A stretch of DNA of 64,000 bases from Marivirga sericea (GTDB lineage Bacteria > Bacteroidota > Bacteroidia > Cytophagales > Cyclobacteriaceae): the NCBI RefSeq assembly GCF_900177665.1, contig NZ_FXAW01000001.1, forward strand, positions 310,001 to 374,000, in the 5' to 3' direction. Positions 1-9,798 of this stretch are shown here, piece by piece. Every line of letters starts with the position of its first letter. Position 1 is the stretch's first letter. Made by a program: the position numbers and the translations under genes. Under the pieces are notes generated by a model. The model ran no database searches. It was not told the DNA's origin and worked only from the letters and a program-made list of their open reading frames with translations.

Positions 1-1
1 G

Positions 2-3000
2 AAGCACTTTTTAACCTTATTTTTATTGATACTATGCACGTTCAGTGGTATTGCCCAAGATAGGACAGTTTCCGGTGTGGTTACTGACGAAAAAGATCAA
101 CCTCTTCCCGGAGTTAATATTATGATTGTCGGAACTTCTTCAGGAACTACCACTGATTTCGATGGGAATTATAAATTGTCAGTAGATGATAATGCCGTTC
201 TCAGATATAGCTTTATTGGATATACAACGACTACTGCAAATGTTAATGGACGATCTGTGATCGACATTAAAATGCAATCAGATTTTGAATCATTGAGTGA
301 GGTTGTAGTAGTAGGTTATGGTAGTCAAAAGAAATCGGTGGCATCAGCTGCGATATCTACAGCTGACGTGGAAACCATGGAAAAAATGAGTGTTCCTAAT
401 GTTGGCAGATCTTTACAAGGCTTAGTTAATGGAGTATCTGTTAGTGGGGTTTCAGGACAACCAGGGAACAACCCAACTATTCTTATTAGAGGGGTAGGAA
501 GTAATTCAAATAACAGGCCTTTAGTTGTAATTGATGGTTTACAGACACAAGTTGAAAACTTAAATGCACTTTCTCCTAGTGATATTGAATCAATTCAGGT
601 ATTAAAAGATGCAGCTTCAACTGCTATTTATGGTACAAGAGGTGCTAATGGTGTCATAGTAGTTAAAACAAAATCAGGTAAGCCTGGTCAAATGAGTTTA
701 AATTACAATGGCTCATACTTTATCCAGTCAGCATGGGAAACACCTCAAATGTTGAACGCAGAGCAGTACGTTGATATAATTAACGAAAAATACGAAAATG
801 GTAATACTAATTTACCTTTAGGTTTTCCCGAACGAGGAACAACACCTGCTTTTGATACTGACTGGATGGACAGGCTTTTTACGGAAGGTAGTATTCAAAA
901 TCATAATTTGTCTATAAGTAAAGGTACTGAGAAAGGACATTTATTTGCTTCAATGACGTATACCGGTCAAGAAGGTATTATAGCTCCTGAAAAATCATAT
1001 TTTGATCGATTAACAGTAAGACTTAATTCTGAAACTGAAGTGACAGATTTTATTACTTTTGGACAGAATTTGGCTGTTACTGCTACAAGATCTAGTGCGA
1101 TACCTGAAAACAACGAGTTTGGAACTCCTATTGCAGATGCTATAGTCTATGATCCAATAACTCCTGTTTTTGACAATAATTCTCAATTCGGATTTGCTCA
1201 ATCTCCATTTGTGCAGAAGGAATATATTAATCCTTTCAGTAGGATATTTATCAATAATAGCGAAACTAGTTCTGAGCAGATTTTTGGAAATGCATTTTTA
1301 GAAATTCAACCGATAAGTTGGTTGAAAATAAAAACAGATTTAGGCGTCAATAGATATAGTCAAATAGTTGACAATTATTCACCGGCTTACCAATTGACCC
1401 CAGCCATTTTTAATCCTAATAGCACAGTTGGGAACCAAAGTTACAGCAATTTTAGATGGCAGTGGGAAAATTATGCTACAGCTACTAAAGAATTTGGGCT
1501 GCATAATATTGAAGCAGTTCTAGGTTCTACTGCTATCAGATTTACTGAAAAGTCTTTTGGTGCCTCTGGTCAAAACTTACCAGTTGAAGCAGTTGAAAAT
1601 GAAAGTTTAAGATATGTTAATTTAACTCCTGATTCCTCAAGAAGAGCTTATGGAGGAGCAAGTGCTCCAAGAATTAATTCAAGTATATTTTTCAGGACTT
1701 TATATAATTATGATGAAAAGTATCTAGCTACGGTTTCGTTTCGTAGAGATGGATCCTCCAACTTTGGTAGTGAATACAGATTTGTGATTTTCCCTTCTTT
1801 TTCGGCTGGATGGGTAGCTTCTGAGGAAAGTTTCTTCGCTATTCCTTTTGTTGATTTTGCGAAGCTTAGAGTTAGTTATGGATCAAACGGAAGTGATAAT
1901 ATAGGTGCTTTTAATTACACTAGTTTAGTTACATTTAATAGTACCTATCAGTTCGGTGATGCTTCAAATCAAACAATTTATTATGGTGCAGCACCAGCTA
2001 GTTTGTCGAACCCATTTGTACGATGGGAAGAGTCCAGACAGTTGGATATTGGACTAGAAACTAAACTGTTTAATAACCAGGTCTCTTTCGAACTGGATTA
2101 TTATAGGAAAGTTACTGACGGATTATTGATTGTAAATGGTGCAACTCCTATCATCGGAGGTAATAACCCAGCATTTACAAATGTAGGTCAAATTGAAAAT
2201 TCGGGTTTTGAATTTAAGGTTGACTATTTCAAGCAAGTAGGAGAGGTCGACTTTGGAATTACACTAAATGGCTCGACTCTTAAAAATATTGTTACAAGAG
2301 TCGATGGAAATGAAGGGTTTTTAAATGGTTACAACTGGCCTGTAAGAAATGCTTTTATAAGTAGAATGGAAGTGGGAGAGCCTTTATTTTATTTTAGAGG
2401 TTACCAAGCCGATGGTATTTTTAGAAATGAGGCCGAAGTTTTTAGCCATATCAACAGTGAAGGTGATTTACTGCAGCCAAATGCTAAACCTGGCGATTTA
2501 AGATATATCGATGTAAACGGTGATGGTGATATTAATCTTGATGATTGGACCAACATCGGAAAACCTTGGGCTGACTTCACTTTTGGATTGAATCTAACTG
2601 CCGACTATAAAGGATTTGATTTCAATATGTTACTTGCCGGACAGATTGGTAACCAAATTTACAGAACATTTGAACGACAAGATGTCGTAAATAACAATTA
2701 CACAACAGAATGGCTAGATCGATGGTCTGAGTCTAATCCTGATGGTTCTTATCCTAGAGTTAATACAGGTGCTGTTGACCCTGTTGCTAATAATTACAGC
2801 CCTTCTAGCTTTTACGTTGAAGACGGAGATTTTTTAAGAATTAAAAACCTACAAATAGGATATTCTTTACCAAAAAGTCTCATTGAACAGGCTAAAATCA
2901 AGAAGGCTAGAATTTATTTCTCAGTTGATAATTTATTGACACTGACCGGTTATTCCGGGTTTGATCCAGAAATAGGCGTAAATAATTATAATGTGTCTGC

Positions 3001-3070
3001 TGCAGGCATTGATAGAGGATTTTATCCTCAAACAAGAAATTATGGTGGTGGAATTCAAGTAAGCTTTTAA
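2..3070 (+). CDS. SusC/RagA-family TonB-dependent outer membrane transporter (5' partial)
   Basis: This is the outer membrane channel of a SusCD glycan uptake pair. The frame is open to the first base of the window; residues KHFLTLFLL followed by FSGIAQD look like the middle and end of a signal peptide, so only a few codons including the start are missing. A carboxypeptidase-regulatory-like domain follows (VSGVVTDEKDQPLPGVNI), then the junction SEVVVVGYG typical of SusC, a plug domain (VVIDG, IQVLKDAASTAIYGTRGANGV) and a long beta-barrel ending in a C-terminal Phe. About 1020 residues, usual for the family. Four bases separate it from the SusD gene. The downstream GH16 and GH3 enzymes point to beta-1,3-glucan (laminarin-like) oligosaccharides as substrate; that is inference from context. 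Confidence 0.95.
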   Translation, partial: KHFLTLFLLILCTFSGIAQDRTVSGVVTDEKDQPLPGVNIMIVGTSSGTTTDFDGNYKLSVDDNAVLRYSFIGYTTTTANVNGRSVIDIKMQSDFESLSEVVVVGYGSQKKSVASAAISTADVETMEKMSVPNVGRSLQGLVNGVSVSGVSGQPGNNPTILIRGVGSNSNNRPLVVIDGLQTQVENLNALSPSDIESIQVLKDAASTAIYGTRGANGVIVVKTKSGKPGQMSLNYNGSYFIQSAWETPQMLNAEQYVDIINEKYENGNTNLPLGFPERGTTPAFDTDWMDRLFTEGSIQNHNLSISKGTEKGHLFASMTYTGQEGIIAPEKSYFDRLTVRLNSETEVTDFITFGQNLAVTATRSSAIPENNEFGTPIADAIVYDPITPVFDNNSQFGFAQSPFVQKEYINPFSRIFINNSETSSEQIFGNAFLEIQPISWLKIKTDLGVNRYSQIVDNYSPAYQLTPAIFNPNSTVGNQSYSNFRWQWENYATATKEFGLHNIEAVLGSTAIRFTEKSFGASGQNLPVEAVENESLRYVNLTPDSSRRAYGGASAPRINSSIFFRTLYNYDEKYLATVSFRRDGSSNFGSEYRFVIFPSFSAGWVASEESFFAIPFVDFAKLRVSYGSNGSDNIGAFNYTSLVTFNSTYQFGDASNQTIYYGAAPASLSNPFVRWEESRQLDIGLETKLFNNQVSFELDYYRKVTDGLLIVNGATPIIGGNNPAFTNVGQIENSGFEFKVDYFKQVGEVDFGITLNGSTLKNIVTRVDGNEGFLNGYNWPVRNAFISRMEVGEPLFYFRGYQADGIFRNEAEVFSHINSEGDLLQPNAKPGDLRYIDVNGDGDINLDDWTNIGKPWADFTFGLNLTADYKGFDFNMLLAGQIGNQIYRTFERQDVVNNNYTTEWLDRWSESNPDGSYPRVNTGAVDPVANNYSPSSFYVEDGDFLRIKNLQIGYSLPKSLIEQAKIKKARIYFSVDNLLTLTGYSGFDPEIGVNNYNVSAAGIDRGFYPQTRNYGGGIQVSF

Positions 3071-3074
3071 TATT

Positions 3075-4667
3075 ATGAAATCAGTAAAATTTATTTATAT
3101 CGCAATTTTAGTAGTGTTTATTTCATCTTGTAAAGATGAATTTATTGAGACGGAACCTCAAGCTACTATCTTAGAAGACAATTATTATCAATCTGAAGAG
3201 CAAATTTTTAGAGGATTGATTGCAGCCTATGATCCTTTGCAGTGGACTTTTTCGGAAGGTGCATGGTCAAGTAGTGTCATGTTAGGAGAAATCAGATCAG
3301 ACAATGCTAATGCAGGTGGAGACCCTTCTGATGGTGATCAGCCCGGCTGGCAAGCAATCGATGACTTCCTTAGTAGCAGTTTAACGCTTGAAAGTCAAGC
3401 TTTTTGGAAGAAAGGCTGGTGGGGCGTATACAGATCAAATCTAGTAATCAATAATGATAATATTTCCTCTGAAACGGTAGATGCATTTAAGGCAGAAGCA
3501 AAATTTTTGCGAGCTTTCTATCATTTTGACATGTTCAGAACCTTCGGTCCAGTACCAATTGTAGACCATGTCATACTTGAGGATGAATATTCTACAATTG
3601 AGAGGGCCAATTTAACGGATCTCTTTGAATTTATTACCAATGATTTGGAAGAGGCCATCCCTTTATTGCAAGACTCCAAATATACAGGTTCAGAAGCTGG
3701 AAGAGTAAGTAGAACAACCGCTCAAGCTCTATTAGGTAAAGTATATTTGTACTGGGCGGATTTGGCTAATGATGATCCAAATTTATTTGACCAAGCAGCG
3801 ACCCATTTAAATAGTGTGATTACATCAGGTCAGTATCAGTTATTAGATGATTATCATCAGTTATTTGCATTTGGAGCAAAGAATACAGAAGAGTCAGTTT
3901 TCGAAATTCAATTTACGAATGCAGTTCCAGGAGATTGGGGAGGACAAGAATTCATTGATGGTAATATGATTACCCAATTAGTAGGTATTAGAGGCTTATG
4001 TAGTGATCATCCTGAATATGATGCAGGTTGGGGATTTATGTTGCCAACTGAAAGTCTAAACGCCCATTTTTTAGCCGATGATCAGTATAGAAGGAATGCA
4101 AGCATAACCAGTCCTGCTGATTTAGCTGCTGAAGGTTGCAGTGTGGATTTAGCAGAGCAAAATACCGCTGATTTTGATGGTTACTTTCAAGTTAAATATG
4201 CCAACTATAGTAGTTATACTGCTCCTAATGGTGGCGATATAAATTTACAGAAAGATCCTAATCAACCAGTAATTAGATATGCTGATGTCTTATTGATGTA
4301 TGCAGAAGCCTTAGTTAGAGGTAATGGTGCATCTGGTGATGCCATGCAATATATTGATATGGTTAGAGAAAGAGCAGTAGGTCCGGGTGATAATTCGGCT
4401 GATTTTAGAAATACACAACAATTAATGTCTCAGGAAGGCTTGACTTTGCTAGATGCAATATGGTACGAAAGAAGGGCAGAATTTGCTATTGAGGGTGATA
4501 GATGGTTTGATTTAGTCAGGTCAGGAAGATTTGAAAACAGTCTGTTTAGTGCTCAAAAGGCGGGGAACCTTGATCAATCAAGAGTTTACCTTCCAATTCC
4601 TCAGCGTGATATCGATAATACTGGAGGCTCCCTTACAGAGTACCCTTCTCCCGATTTATTTAATTAA
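3075..4667 (+). CDS. SusD/RagB-family surface glycan-binding lipoprotein
   Basis: SusD proteins form a lid over the SusC barrel and bind the glycan at the cell surface. The 530-residue product starts with a lipoprotein signal ending in the lipobox ISSC at about residue 19. The N-terminal helical region (NYYQSEEQIFRGLIAAYDPL), the TPR-like stretch AEAKFLRAFYHFDMFRTFGPVPIV and the C-terminal region DAIWYERRAEFAIEGDRWFDLVR are typical SusD landmarks. It lies 4 bases after the SusC gene and 29 bases before the next lipoprotein gene, so the three are very probably co-transcribed. Specificity cannot be read from the sequence; the neighbouring enzymes suggest laminarin. Confidence 0.95.
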   Translation: MKSVKFIYIAILVVFISSCKDEFIETEPQATILEDNYYQSEEQIFRGLIAAYDPLQWTFSEGAWSSSVMLGEIRSDNANAGGDPSDGDQPGWQAIDDFLSSSLTLESQAFWKKGWWGVYRSNLVINNDNISSETVDAFKAEAKFLRAFYHFDMFRTFGPVPIVDHVILEDEYSTIERANLTDLFEFITNDLEEAIPLLQDSKYTGSEAGRVSRTTAQALLGKVYLYWADLANDDPNLFDQAATHLNSVITSGQYQLLDDYHQLFAFGAKNTEESVFEIQFTNAVPGDWGGQEFIDGNMITQLVGIRGLCSDHPEYDAGWGFMLPTESLNAHFLADDQYRRNASITSPADLAAEGCSVDLAEQNTADFDGYFQVKYANYSSYTAPNGGDINLQKDPNQPVIRYADVLLMYAEALVRGNGASGDAMQYIDMVRERAVGPGDNSADFRNTQQLMSQEGLTLLDAIWYERRAEFAIEGDRWFDLVRSGRFENSLFSAQKAGNLDQSRVYLPIPQRDIDNTGGSLTEYPSPDLFN

Positions 4668-4696
4668 ACAGTAAAATCAATATAAATTCAACAATT

Positions 4697-6178
4697 ATGA
4701 AAAAAACAATTTATCAATTAGGATTATGGTCATTAATATTGGCCTTAGCTTTTGCCTGTGAGGATGACGCAGAGGAGGTAGGCCTCCCTACAGCTAGTTT
4801 TCAGTTTGAAGTAGGTGAAACTGATTTTTTAACGGTAACTTTTGAGAATTTCTCTCAAAATTATGAATCGTCTGAATGGAATTTTGGTGACGGTAGCGCG
4901 GTTTCTACAGAGGATAACCCCGTACACACATATGAAGCTGCTGGTACGTATGATGTAACTTTAACAGTTACTGCTGCTTCTGGTGAAACTGCTGAAAGAA
5001 CAGCGGAAGTGGAAGTAGAAGATCCAAATGCTAAGTTAACCTTGTTAGCTGGTACTGAATCAAAGACTTGGAAATTATTAAGAGAAGGAACTTCGATGTT
5101 ATTAGCTTCTGATCCAGATTTCTCTCAGATTTTTTGGCCAGGTAATCAGAATGATGGCACAAGACCATGTTTATATGATGATACTTTTACTTTTACAAGA
5201 GACGGTGCTTACATATATGATGATGGTGGTACTTTCTGGGGTGAAGATGGAGTATTTCCAAGTGAAGGGTGCTTCGAAGCAACAGCGGCTAACATGGAAA
5301 ATGTAAATGGAGACAACGTAAGTGAGTTTTTATCAGGAACACATGAATATACCTACGATGCTGCAGCCAATCAAATAACGCTTAATGGGCAAGGTGCTTG
5401 GATGGGAATCGTGGGACTAGCTACAACAGAAAAAACACCAGAGCCACAATCTTCTGTAACTTTTAACGCAATTACTGCTGCAGGTGGTGATAGTGGAGTT
5501 GATACGCTCTATATAAATTTTGACCATGACGGAACTTTCTGGGCCATCACGTATGTGTCATATGAAGATCCTTCTGTAGAGCCTGCTCTTGTGACTGAAT
5601 TTGTACCGGAAGAATGTAATCCTTTAGAAGCTGTTTCTCCAGAGATTATTTCACATACTTTTGCGTCAAATGATGCTTCTGAATGGAATTTGATGCAGCC
5701 AGTTGAATCTGGAGCAGGACTTACTTTAGGTGTTGACGACCCTACTGATGCTGCGGCAACAAAAGTCGGTCAATACACTCGGAATGCTGGTGTTGACTTT
5801 CAAGAACTACAATTCAAGCTTGATCCTGCTAACGCAATCAATTTTGAGAATATGACTACTGTTACTATGGACGTTTATTTACCTTCATCTAATGATTATT
5901 CCGGTGATTTAACGGACAACGTTTTTGTAGGTTTTGGTGCTACTGAGTGCCCACCAGATTGGTTTACGGATCAACATGAGTACCAAGAAATGGCAGTTGC
6001 TAAAGATACATGGGTAACTATAACCTTTGATTTATCTGCTCCTGATTTTGTTGGTAATGATGGTAATGGAGCTACAGTATTCGATAGAAATGATTTAGAT
6101 ATGATTTATATAGCTATCGGAGGCGCTGGTCACGGTGTTGGCGGTGAATTCTATATGAGAAACTTCAGTATTGAATAA
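4697..6178 (+). CDS. PKD-domain surface lipoprotein, probable accessory glycan-binding protein of the PUL
   Basis: A 493-residue lipoprotein (lipobox ALAFAC, Cys at about 21) occupying the place where SusE/SusF-like surface glycan-binding proteins are found. A PKD domain lies at about residues 32-108, with the hallmark WNFGDGS and HTYEAAGTYDVTLTV. The remainder is beta-rich, with a final domain (about 320-493) resembling carbohydrate-binding beta-sandwiches, ending YMRNFSIE. No catalytic motif is visible. PKD-containing proteins of similar layout are known in laminarin loci of marine Bacteroidota; binding of beta-glucan here is inferred from that and from position. A hairpin with a T-run follows the stop codon. 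Confidence 0.8.
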   Translation: MKKTIYQLGLWSLILALAFACEDDAEEVGLPTASFQFEVGETDFLTVTFENFSQNYESSEWNFGDGSAVSTEDNPVHTYEAAGTYDVTLTVTAASGETAERTAEVEVEDPNAKLTLLAGTESKTWKLLREGTSMLLASDPDFSQIFWPGNQNDGTRPCLYDDTFTFTRDGAYIYDDGGTFWGEDGVFPSEGCFEATAANMENVNGDNVSEFLSGTHEYTYDAAANQITLNGQGAWMGIVGLATTEKTPEPQSSVTFNAITAAGGDSGVDTLYINFDHDGTFWAITYVSYEDPSVEPALVTEFVPEECNPLEAVSPEIISHTFASNDASEWNLMQPVESGAGLTLGVDDPTDAAATKVGQYTRNAGVDFQELQFKLDPANAINFENMTTVTMDVYLPSSNDYSGDLTDNVFVGFGATECPPDWFTDQHEYQEMAVAKDTWVTITFDLSAPDFVGNDGNGATVFDRNDLDMIYIAIGGAGHGVGGEFYMRNFSIE

Positions 6179-6189
6179 TTTAGCTGTTT

Positions 6190-6240
6190 AAGCTGTCTAA
6201 TTTCACGTGTATTTGTGATCTTAGGCAGCTTTTTTTATTT
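6190..6240 (+). terminator. Hairpin with T-run inside the PUL operon
   Basis: An 11-base stem (6190-6200 with 6221-6231, one T-G wobble) closes over a 20-base loop and is followed by a T-rich run. It lies just after the PKD lipoprotein gene and 33 bases before the first GH16 gene, so it looks like an intrinsic terminator that would let the binding and transport genes be transcribed more strongly than the enzymes. Confidence 0.75.
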
Positions 6241-6272
6241 TTTTATTTTATTAAATATTCATCCCAAAGCAA

Positions 6273-7469
6273 ATGTTAAAACTTGTTTTTTATTCCTTTC
6301 TACTGTTAACCTTAGCAGCTTGCAAAGATACTGCCATGCAAGATGACCGTCTTCCATCTATTTCTGCCAATCCAATAACAATAGCTGAAACTGACCAGAA
6401 CCAAGAAATCACATTAGAATTAGAACTTGATAAAAGCTCTAATCAGGAAGTCATTGTAAATTTTAGTTCAGAGAACGGAACGGCATCAGCGGGCTCAGAT
6501 TTTCAGAGTATTCAAAGTCAAACGGTGACTTTTCCTCCTGGAGATTTAACCACCTCAATCACATTAATAATATTAGGCGATGAAATTAAAGAAGATGAGG
6601 AGCAATTTTTAATAATCTTAAATTCCGCTATCAACGGTTCTATTGCAACTGAAGAAATAGAAATCACTATAACAGATTCTGATACTGTAGAGCCTAGTAA
6701 CGATTATGAGGTTCCTACATCTGGCTACACCTCTCCCGATTCTTATTCAGGCTACGAACTGGTGTGGCAAGATGAATTTAATACGGAAGAGATTTCTGAC
6801 AATTGGGTTTTTGAGATAGGAACAGGCAGCAATGGTTGGGGTAACAATGAATTGCAATTTTATAGAGAGGAAAACACTTTCTTCAAAGACGGGAGTATGG
6901 TCATAGAAGCCAGAAAAGAGTCTTTTGGTGGGAGAGGGTTTACTTCTTCTCGTATTATCTCTCAAGGCAGAGCTTCTTTCAAATATGGACGAATAGACAT
7001 CAGAGCGGCTTTGCCGGAAGGACAAGGTATCTGGCCTGCCTTATGGATGTTGGGAAGTAACTTCTCCAATGTAGGCTGGCCTCGATGTGGAGAAATAGAT
7101 ATTATGGAAATGATTGGAGGAGATGGAAGAGAAAATAATGTATTCGGAACCTTGCATTGGGATAATGCCGGTTCTTATGCTTGTACTTGTGGTCAAGGAA
7201 GTGGCTATACTTTGTCAAGCGGAACATTTGCCGATGAATTTCATGTATTTAGTATTATTTGGGATGAAAATGAAATTGAGTGGCTCGTAGATAATCAGTC
7301 ATTTAAAACCATTGATATTAGTCCTGCAGATTTGTCTGAATTTAGAGAAGAGTTCTTCTTTATCTTAAATATAGCTGTAGGCGGTAACTTACCGGGCTCT
7401 CCAAATTCCTCAACTACCTTCCCGCAGCGGATGGCAATTGACTATATTAGAGTTTTTCAACAACCATAA
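6273..7469 (+). CDS. GH16 endo-beta-glucanase (laminarinase-like) lipoprotein with Calx-beta domain
   Basis: Predicted to cut internal bonds in beta-1,3-glucan at the cell surface. The 398-residue protein has a lipoprotein signal (lipobox LAAC at about residue 16), a Calx-beta-type module at about 30-138 (SSENGTASAGSDFQS, ending EIEITITDSD), a short linker and a GH16 domain at about 152-398. The catalytic signature GEIDIMEMIG gives E274 as nucleophile, D276 as helper and E279 as acid/base. WPALWMLGSN and the C-terminal MAIDYIRVFQQ are also typical of GH16. The gene is 40 bases upstream of the GH3 gene. GH16 also includes agarases, carrageenases and lichenases, but the GH3 partner and the second GH16 favour a laminarinase. 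Confidence 0.9.
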   Translation: MLKLVFYSFLLLTLAACKDTAMQDDRLPSISANPITIAETDQNQEITLELELDKSSNQEVIVNFSSENGTASAGSDFQSIQSQTVTFPPGDLTTSITLIILGDEIKEDEEQFLIILNSAINGSIATEEIEITITDSDTVEPSNDYEVPTSGYTSPDSYSGYELVWQDEFNTEEISDNWVFEIGTGSNGWGNNELQFYREENTFFKDGSMVIEARKESFGGRGFTSSRIISQGRASFKYGRIDIRAALPEGQGIWPALWMLGSNFSNVGWPRCGEIDIMEMIGGDGRENNVFGTLHWDNAGSYACTCGQGSGYTLSSGTFADEFHVFSIIWDENEIEWLVDNQSFKTIDISPADLSEFREEFFFILNIAVGGNLPGSPNSSTTFPQRMAIDYIRVFQQP

Positions 7470-7509
7470 ATTATTTAAATCGCCTATAACCATTAAATTT
7501 TAAATAAAC

Positions 7510-9798
7510 ATGACAATATTTCTACGGAAATTAATAGGTATTTCTTTTGCCTTCCTCATTATTTTTTCTTGCTCTCAGCCTGAAAAAGAAAAGTCGACAA
7601 AAAATGGAGTGGATTTAAGAGTAGATTCACTGCTTTCTTTAATGACCTTAGAAGAAAAAGTGGGTCAGTTAAATCAGTATAGTTTAGGGAGTGAATTTAC
7701 AGGCCCCGGTAATAAAAATGGACAGGATAGCATTCGTTATCGACAATTAATTTCGGGGCAAGTCGGGTCAGTCCTTAATTTGTTGGGAGCTGAGAATACG
7801 CGTAAAATGCAAGAATTAGTTGTGGAGAACACCAGACTAGGCATTCCATTATTGTTTGCCTATGATGTTATTCACGGTTATGAAACAATGTTTCCTGTCC
7901 CCTTAGCTGAAAGTAGCTCTTGGAACTTAAATTTAATGCAGAAAACAGCTCAAGCAGCCGCTGCGGAATCAGCTGCTTCAGGATTGCATTGGACTTTTGC
8001 TCCTATGATTGATGTCACAGTTGATGCCCGATGGGGTAGAGTTATGGAAGGTGCGGGAGAAGATCCTTACTTGCATGCTGAAATAGCCAAAGCAAGAATC
8101 AATGGTTTTCAAGGTGACGATTTGGGGCATAATAAAACCATAGCAGCAACAGCCAAACATTTTGCTGGATATGGATATGCCGAAAGCGGGAAGGATTATA
8201 ATTCTGTTAATATCAATCAATACGTCCTTCATAATCATATTTTGCCTCCATTCAAAGCTGCAGTTGAAGCTAATGCTGCAAGCTTTATGAATGCTTTTAA
8301 CGATATCAATGCTACTCCAGCCACTGCAAATAAATATCTACTGCAGGATATTCTTAGAGAAAAATGGAAGTATGACGGTTTAGTTGTTTCGGACTGGAAT
8401 TCAATTGGCGAATTGGTTAATCATGGAGTTAGCCAAGAGTTGAAAGATGCTGCTAAGAAAGCTGTTATAGCAGGGAGTGAAATTGATATGGAAGCCACTG
8501 CTTACGTTCAATTTTTGTCGGATCTTGTTAAAGAGGGAGAAATTGAAGAAGCTGTAATAGACAAAGCAGTTCGGCATGTACTCAAACTAAAATTTGAGCT
8601 GGGCCTTTTTGATGATCCATATAAATATTCTGATACCTCAAGGGAGAAAGAAATTGTAGGAAATCCAATTCATCATGATTTAGCAGAAGAAATTGCGAAA
8701 GAGTCAATAGTGTTATTGAAGAATGAAAATGGGTTATTACCAATTAAGGGCAGTAAAAATATAGCAGTCATAGGTCCTTTAGCTAAAGATAAGGATACAC
8801 CCTTAGGAAACTGGAGAGCGCAAGCTGTGGAAAATTCTGCAATTTCACTGTTTGAAGGGTTGGAAAATACATTACCTAATTCTGTTAATTTACAATATGC
8901 AGAAGGGGTAAAATTATCTGTTGGTCCAAATAACTTTTTCCAAGAACAAGTAATAAACGAAGATGATCGTTCAGGTTTTGAAGAAGCTAAAAACTTGGCC
9001 AAAAACTCAGGCTTGGTCATCATGGCTTTAGGAGAGACCGCCTACATGTCAGGAGAGGGCAGAAGCAGAGCAGCTATAGGTTTGCCAGGCTTACAAAAGG
9101 AGTTGTTAAAAGAAATTCATGCAATTAATCCTAACATTGTGTTGGTATTAATGAATGGAAGACCACTCGAACTCAGCTGGGAAGATGAAAATATACCCGC
9201 TATTGTAGAAGCTTGGCATTTAGGTCAAAGAGCAGGAACAGCTATCGCAGAAACCCTCACCGGAAAAAATAATCCATCTGCTAAGTTAACGATGAGTTTT
9301 CCTCGTCATGTAGGGCAGTTACCAATTTATTACAATCACAAAGTCACAGGAAGGCCTTCGACTGGCCCAGGACAGGTTTTCTATTCACATTATACAGATA
9401 TTGATAATTCGCCACTGTATCCATTTGGATATGGATTGAGCTACTCAACTTTTGAGTATGGCGAACTTGCGCTATCTGGTGAATCAATGACAGAAGATGG
9501 AACCATCACTGCATCGATTGTCATCAAAAATACCAGTGATATTGTTGGGCAGGAAATCGTTCAGCTTTACATACAGGATTTAGTGGCTGAAGAGACTCCG
9601 ATGGTGAAATCACTAAAAGCTTTTGAAAAGGTGGAGATAAAAGCAGGGGAATCTGTTAAGGTTGAGTTTAAAATAAATAAAGAAATGTTGAGCTATTATA
9701 AATCCAATGGAGAATGGACATTAGAAAAAGGCCAGTTCAGGGTATATGTCGGGAAAAATTCCACGGTAAAACAATATAAAGAATTTAAACTTAGATGA
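7510..9798 (+). CDS. bglX: GH3 beta-glucosidase (BglX-like), lipoprotein
   Basis: Exo-acting beta-glucosidase that would release glucose from the oligosaccharides made by the two GH16 enzymes. The product is 762 residues, close to E. coli BglX. A lipoprotein signal ends at FSC (Cys about 21). The GH3 N-terminal domain carries GRVMEGAGEDPYLHAEIAKA and KHFAGYGYAESGKDYN; the nucleophile is D295 in VVSDWNSIGE. The second domain holds the likely acid/base E516 in YMSGEGRSR, and a fibronectin-III-like domain closes the protein (PFGYGLSYSTFEYG, then IVIKNTSDIVGQEIVQLYI). Its stop overlaps the start of the next GH16 gene by 4 bases, indicating translational coupling. Periplasmic rather than surface placement is likely but not provable here. 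Confidence 0.93.
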   Translation: MTIFLRKLIGISFAFLIIFSCSQPEKEKSTKNGVDLRVDSLLSLMTLEEKVGQLNQYSLGSEFTGPGNKNGQDSIRYRQLISGQVGSVLNLLGAENTRKMQELVVENTRLGIPLLFAYDVIHGYETMFPVPLAESSSWNLNLMQKTAQAAAAESAASGLHWTFAPMIDVTVDARWGRVMEGAGEDPYLHAEIAKARINGFQGDDLGHNKTIAATAKHFAGYGYAESGKDYNSVNINQYVLHNHILPPFKAAVEANAASFMNAFNDINATPATANKYLLQDILREKWKYDGLVVSDWNSIGELVNHGVSQELKDAAKKAVIAGSEIDMEATAYVQFLSDLVKEGEIEEAVIDKAVRHVLKLKFELGLFDDPYKYSDTSREKEIVGNPIHHDLAEEIAKESIVLLKNENGLLPIKGSKNIAVIGPLAKDKDTPLGNWRAQAVENSAISLFEGLENTLPNSVNLQYAEGVKLSVGPNNFFQEQVINEDDRSGFEEAKNLAKNSGLVIMALGETAYMSGEGRSRAAIGLPGLQKELLKEIHAINPNIVLVLMNGRPLELSWEDENIPAIVEAWHLGQRAGTAIAETLTGKNNPSAKLTMSFPRHVGQLPIYYNHKVTGRPSTGPGQVFYSHYTDIDNSPLYPFGYGLSYSTFEYGELALSGESMTEDGTITASIVIKNTSDIVGQEIVQLYIQDLVAEETPMVKSLKAFEKVEIKAGESVKVEFKINKEMLSYYKSNGEWTLEKGQFRVYVGKNSTVKQYKEFKLR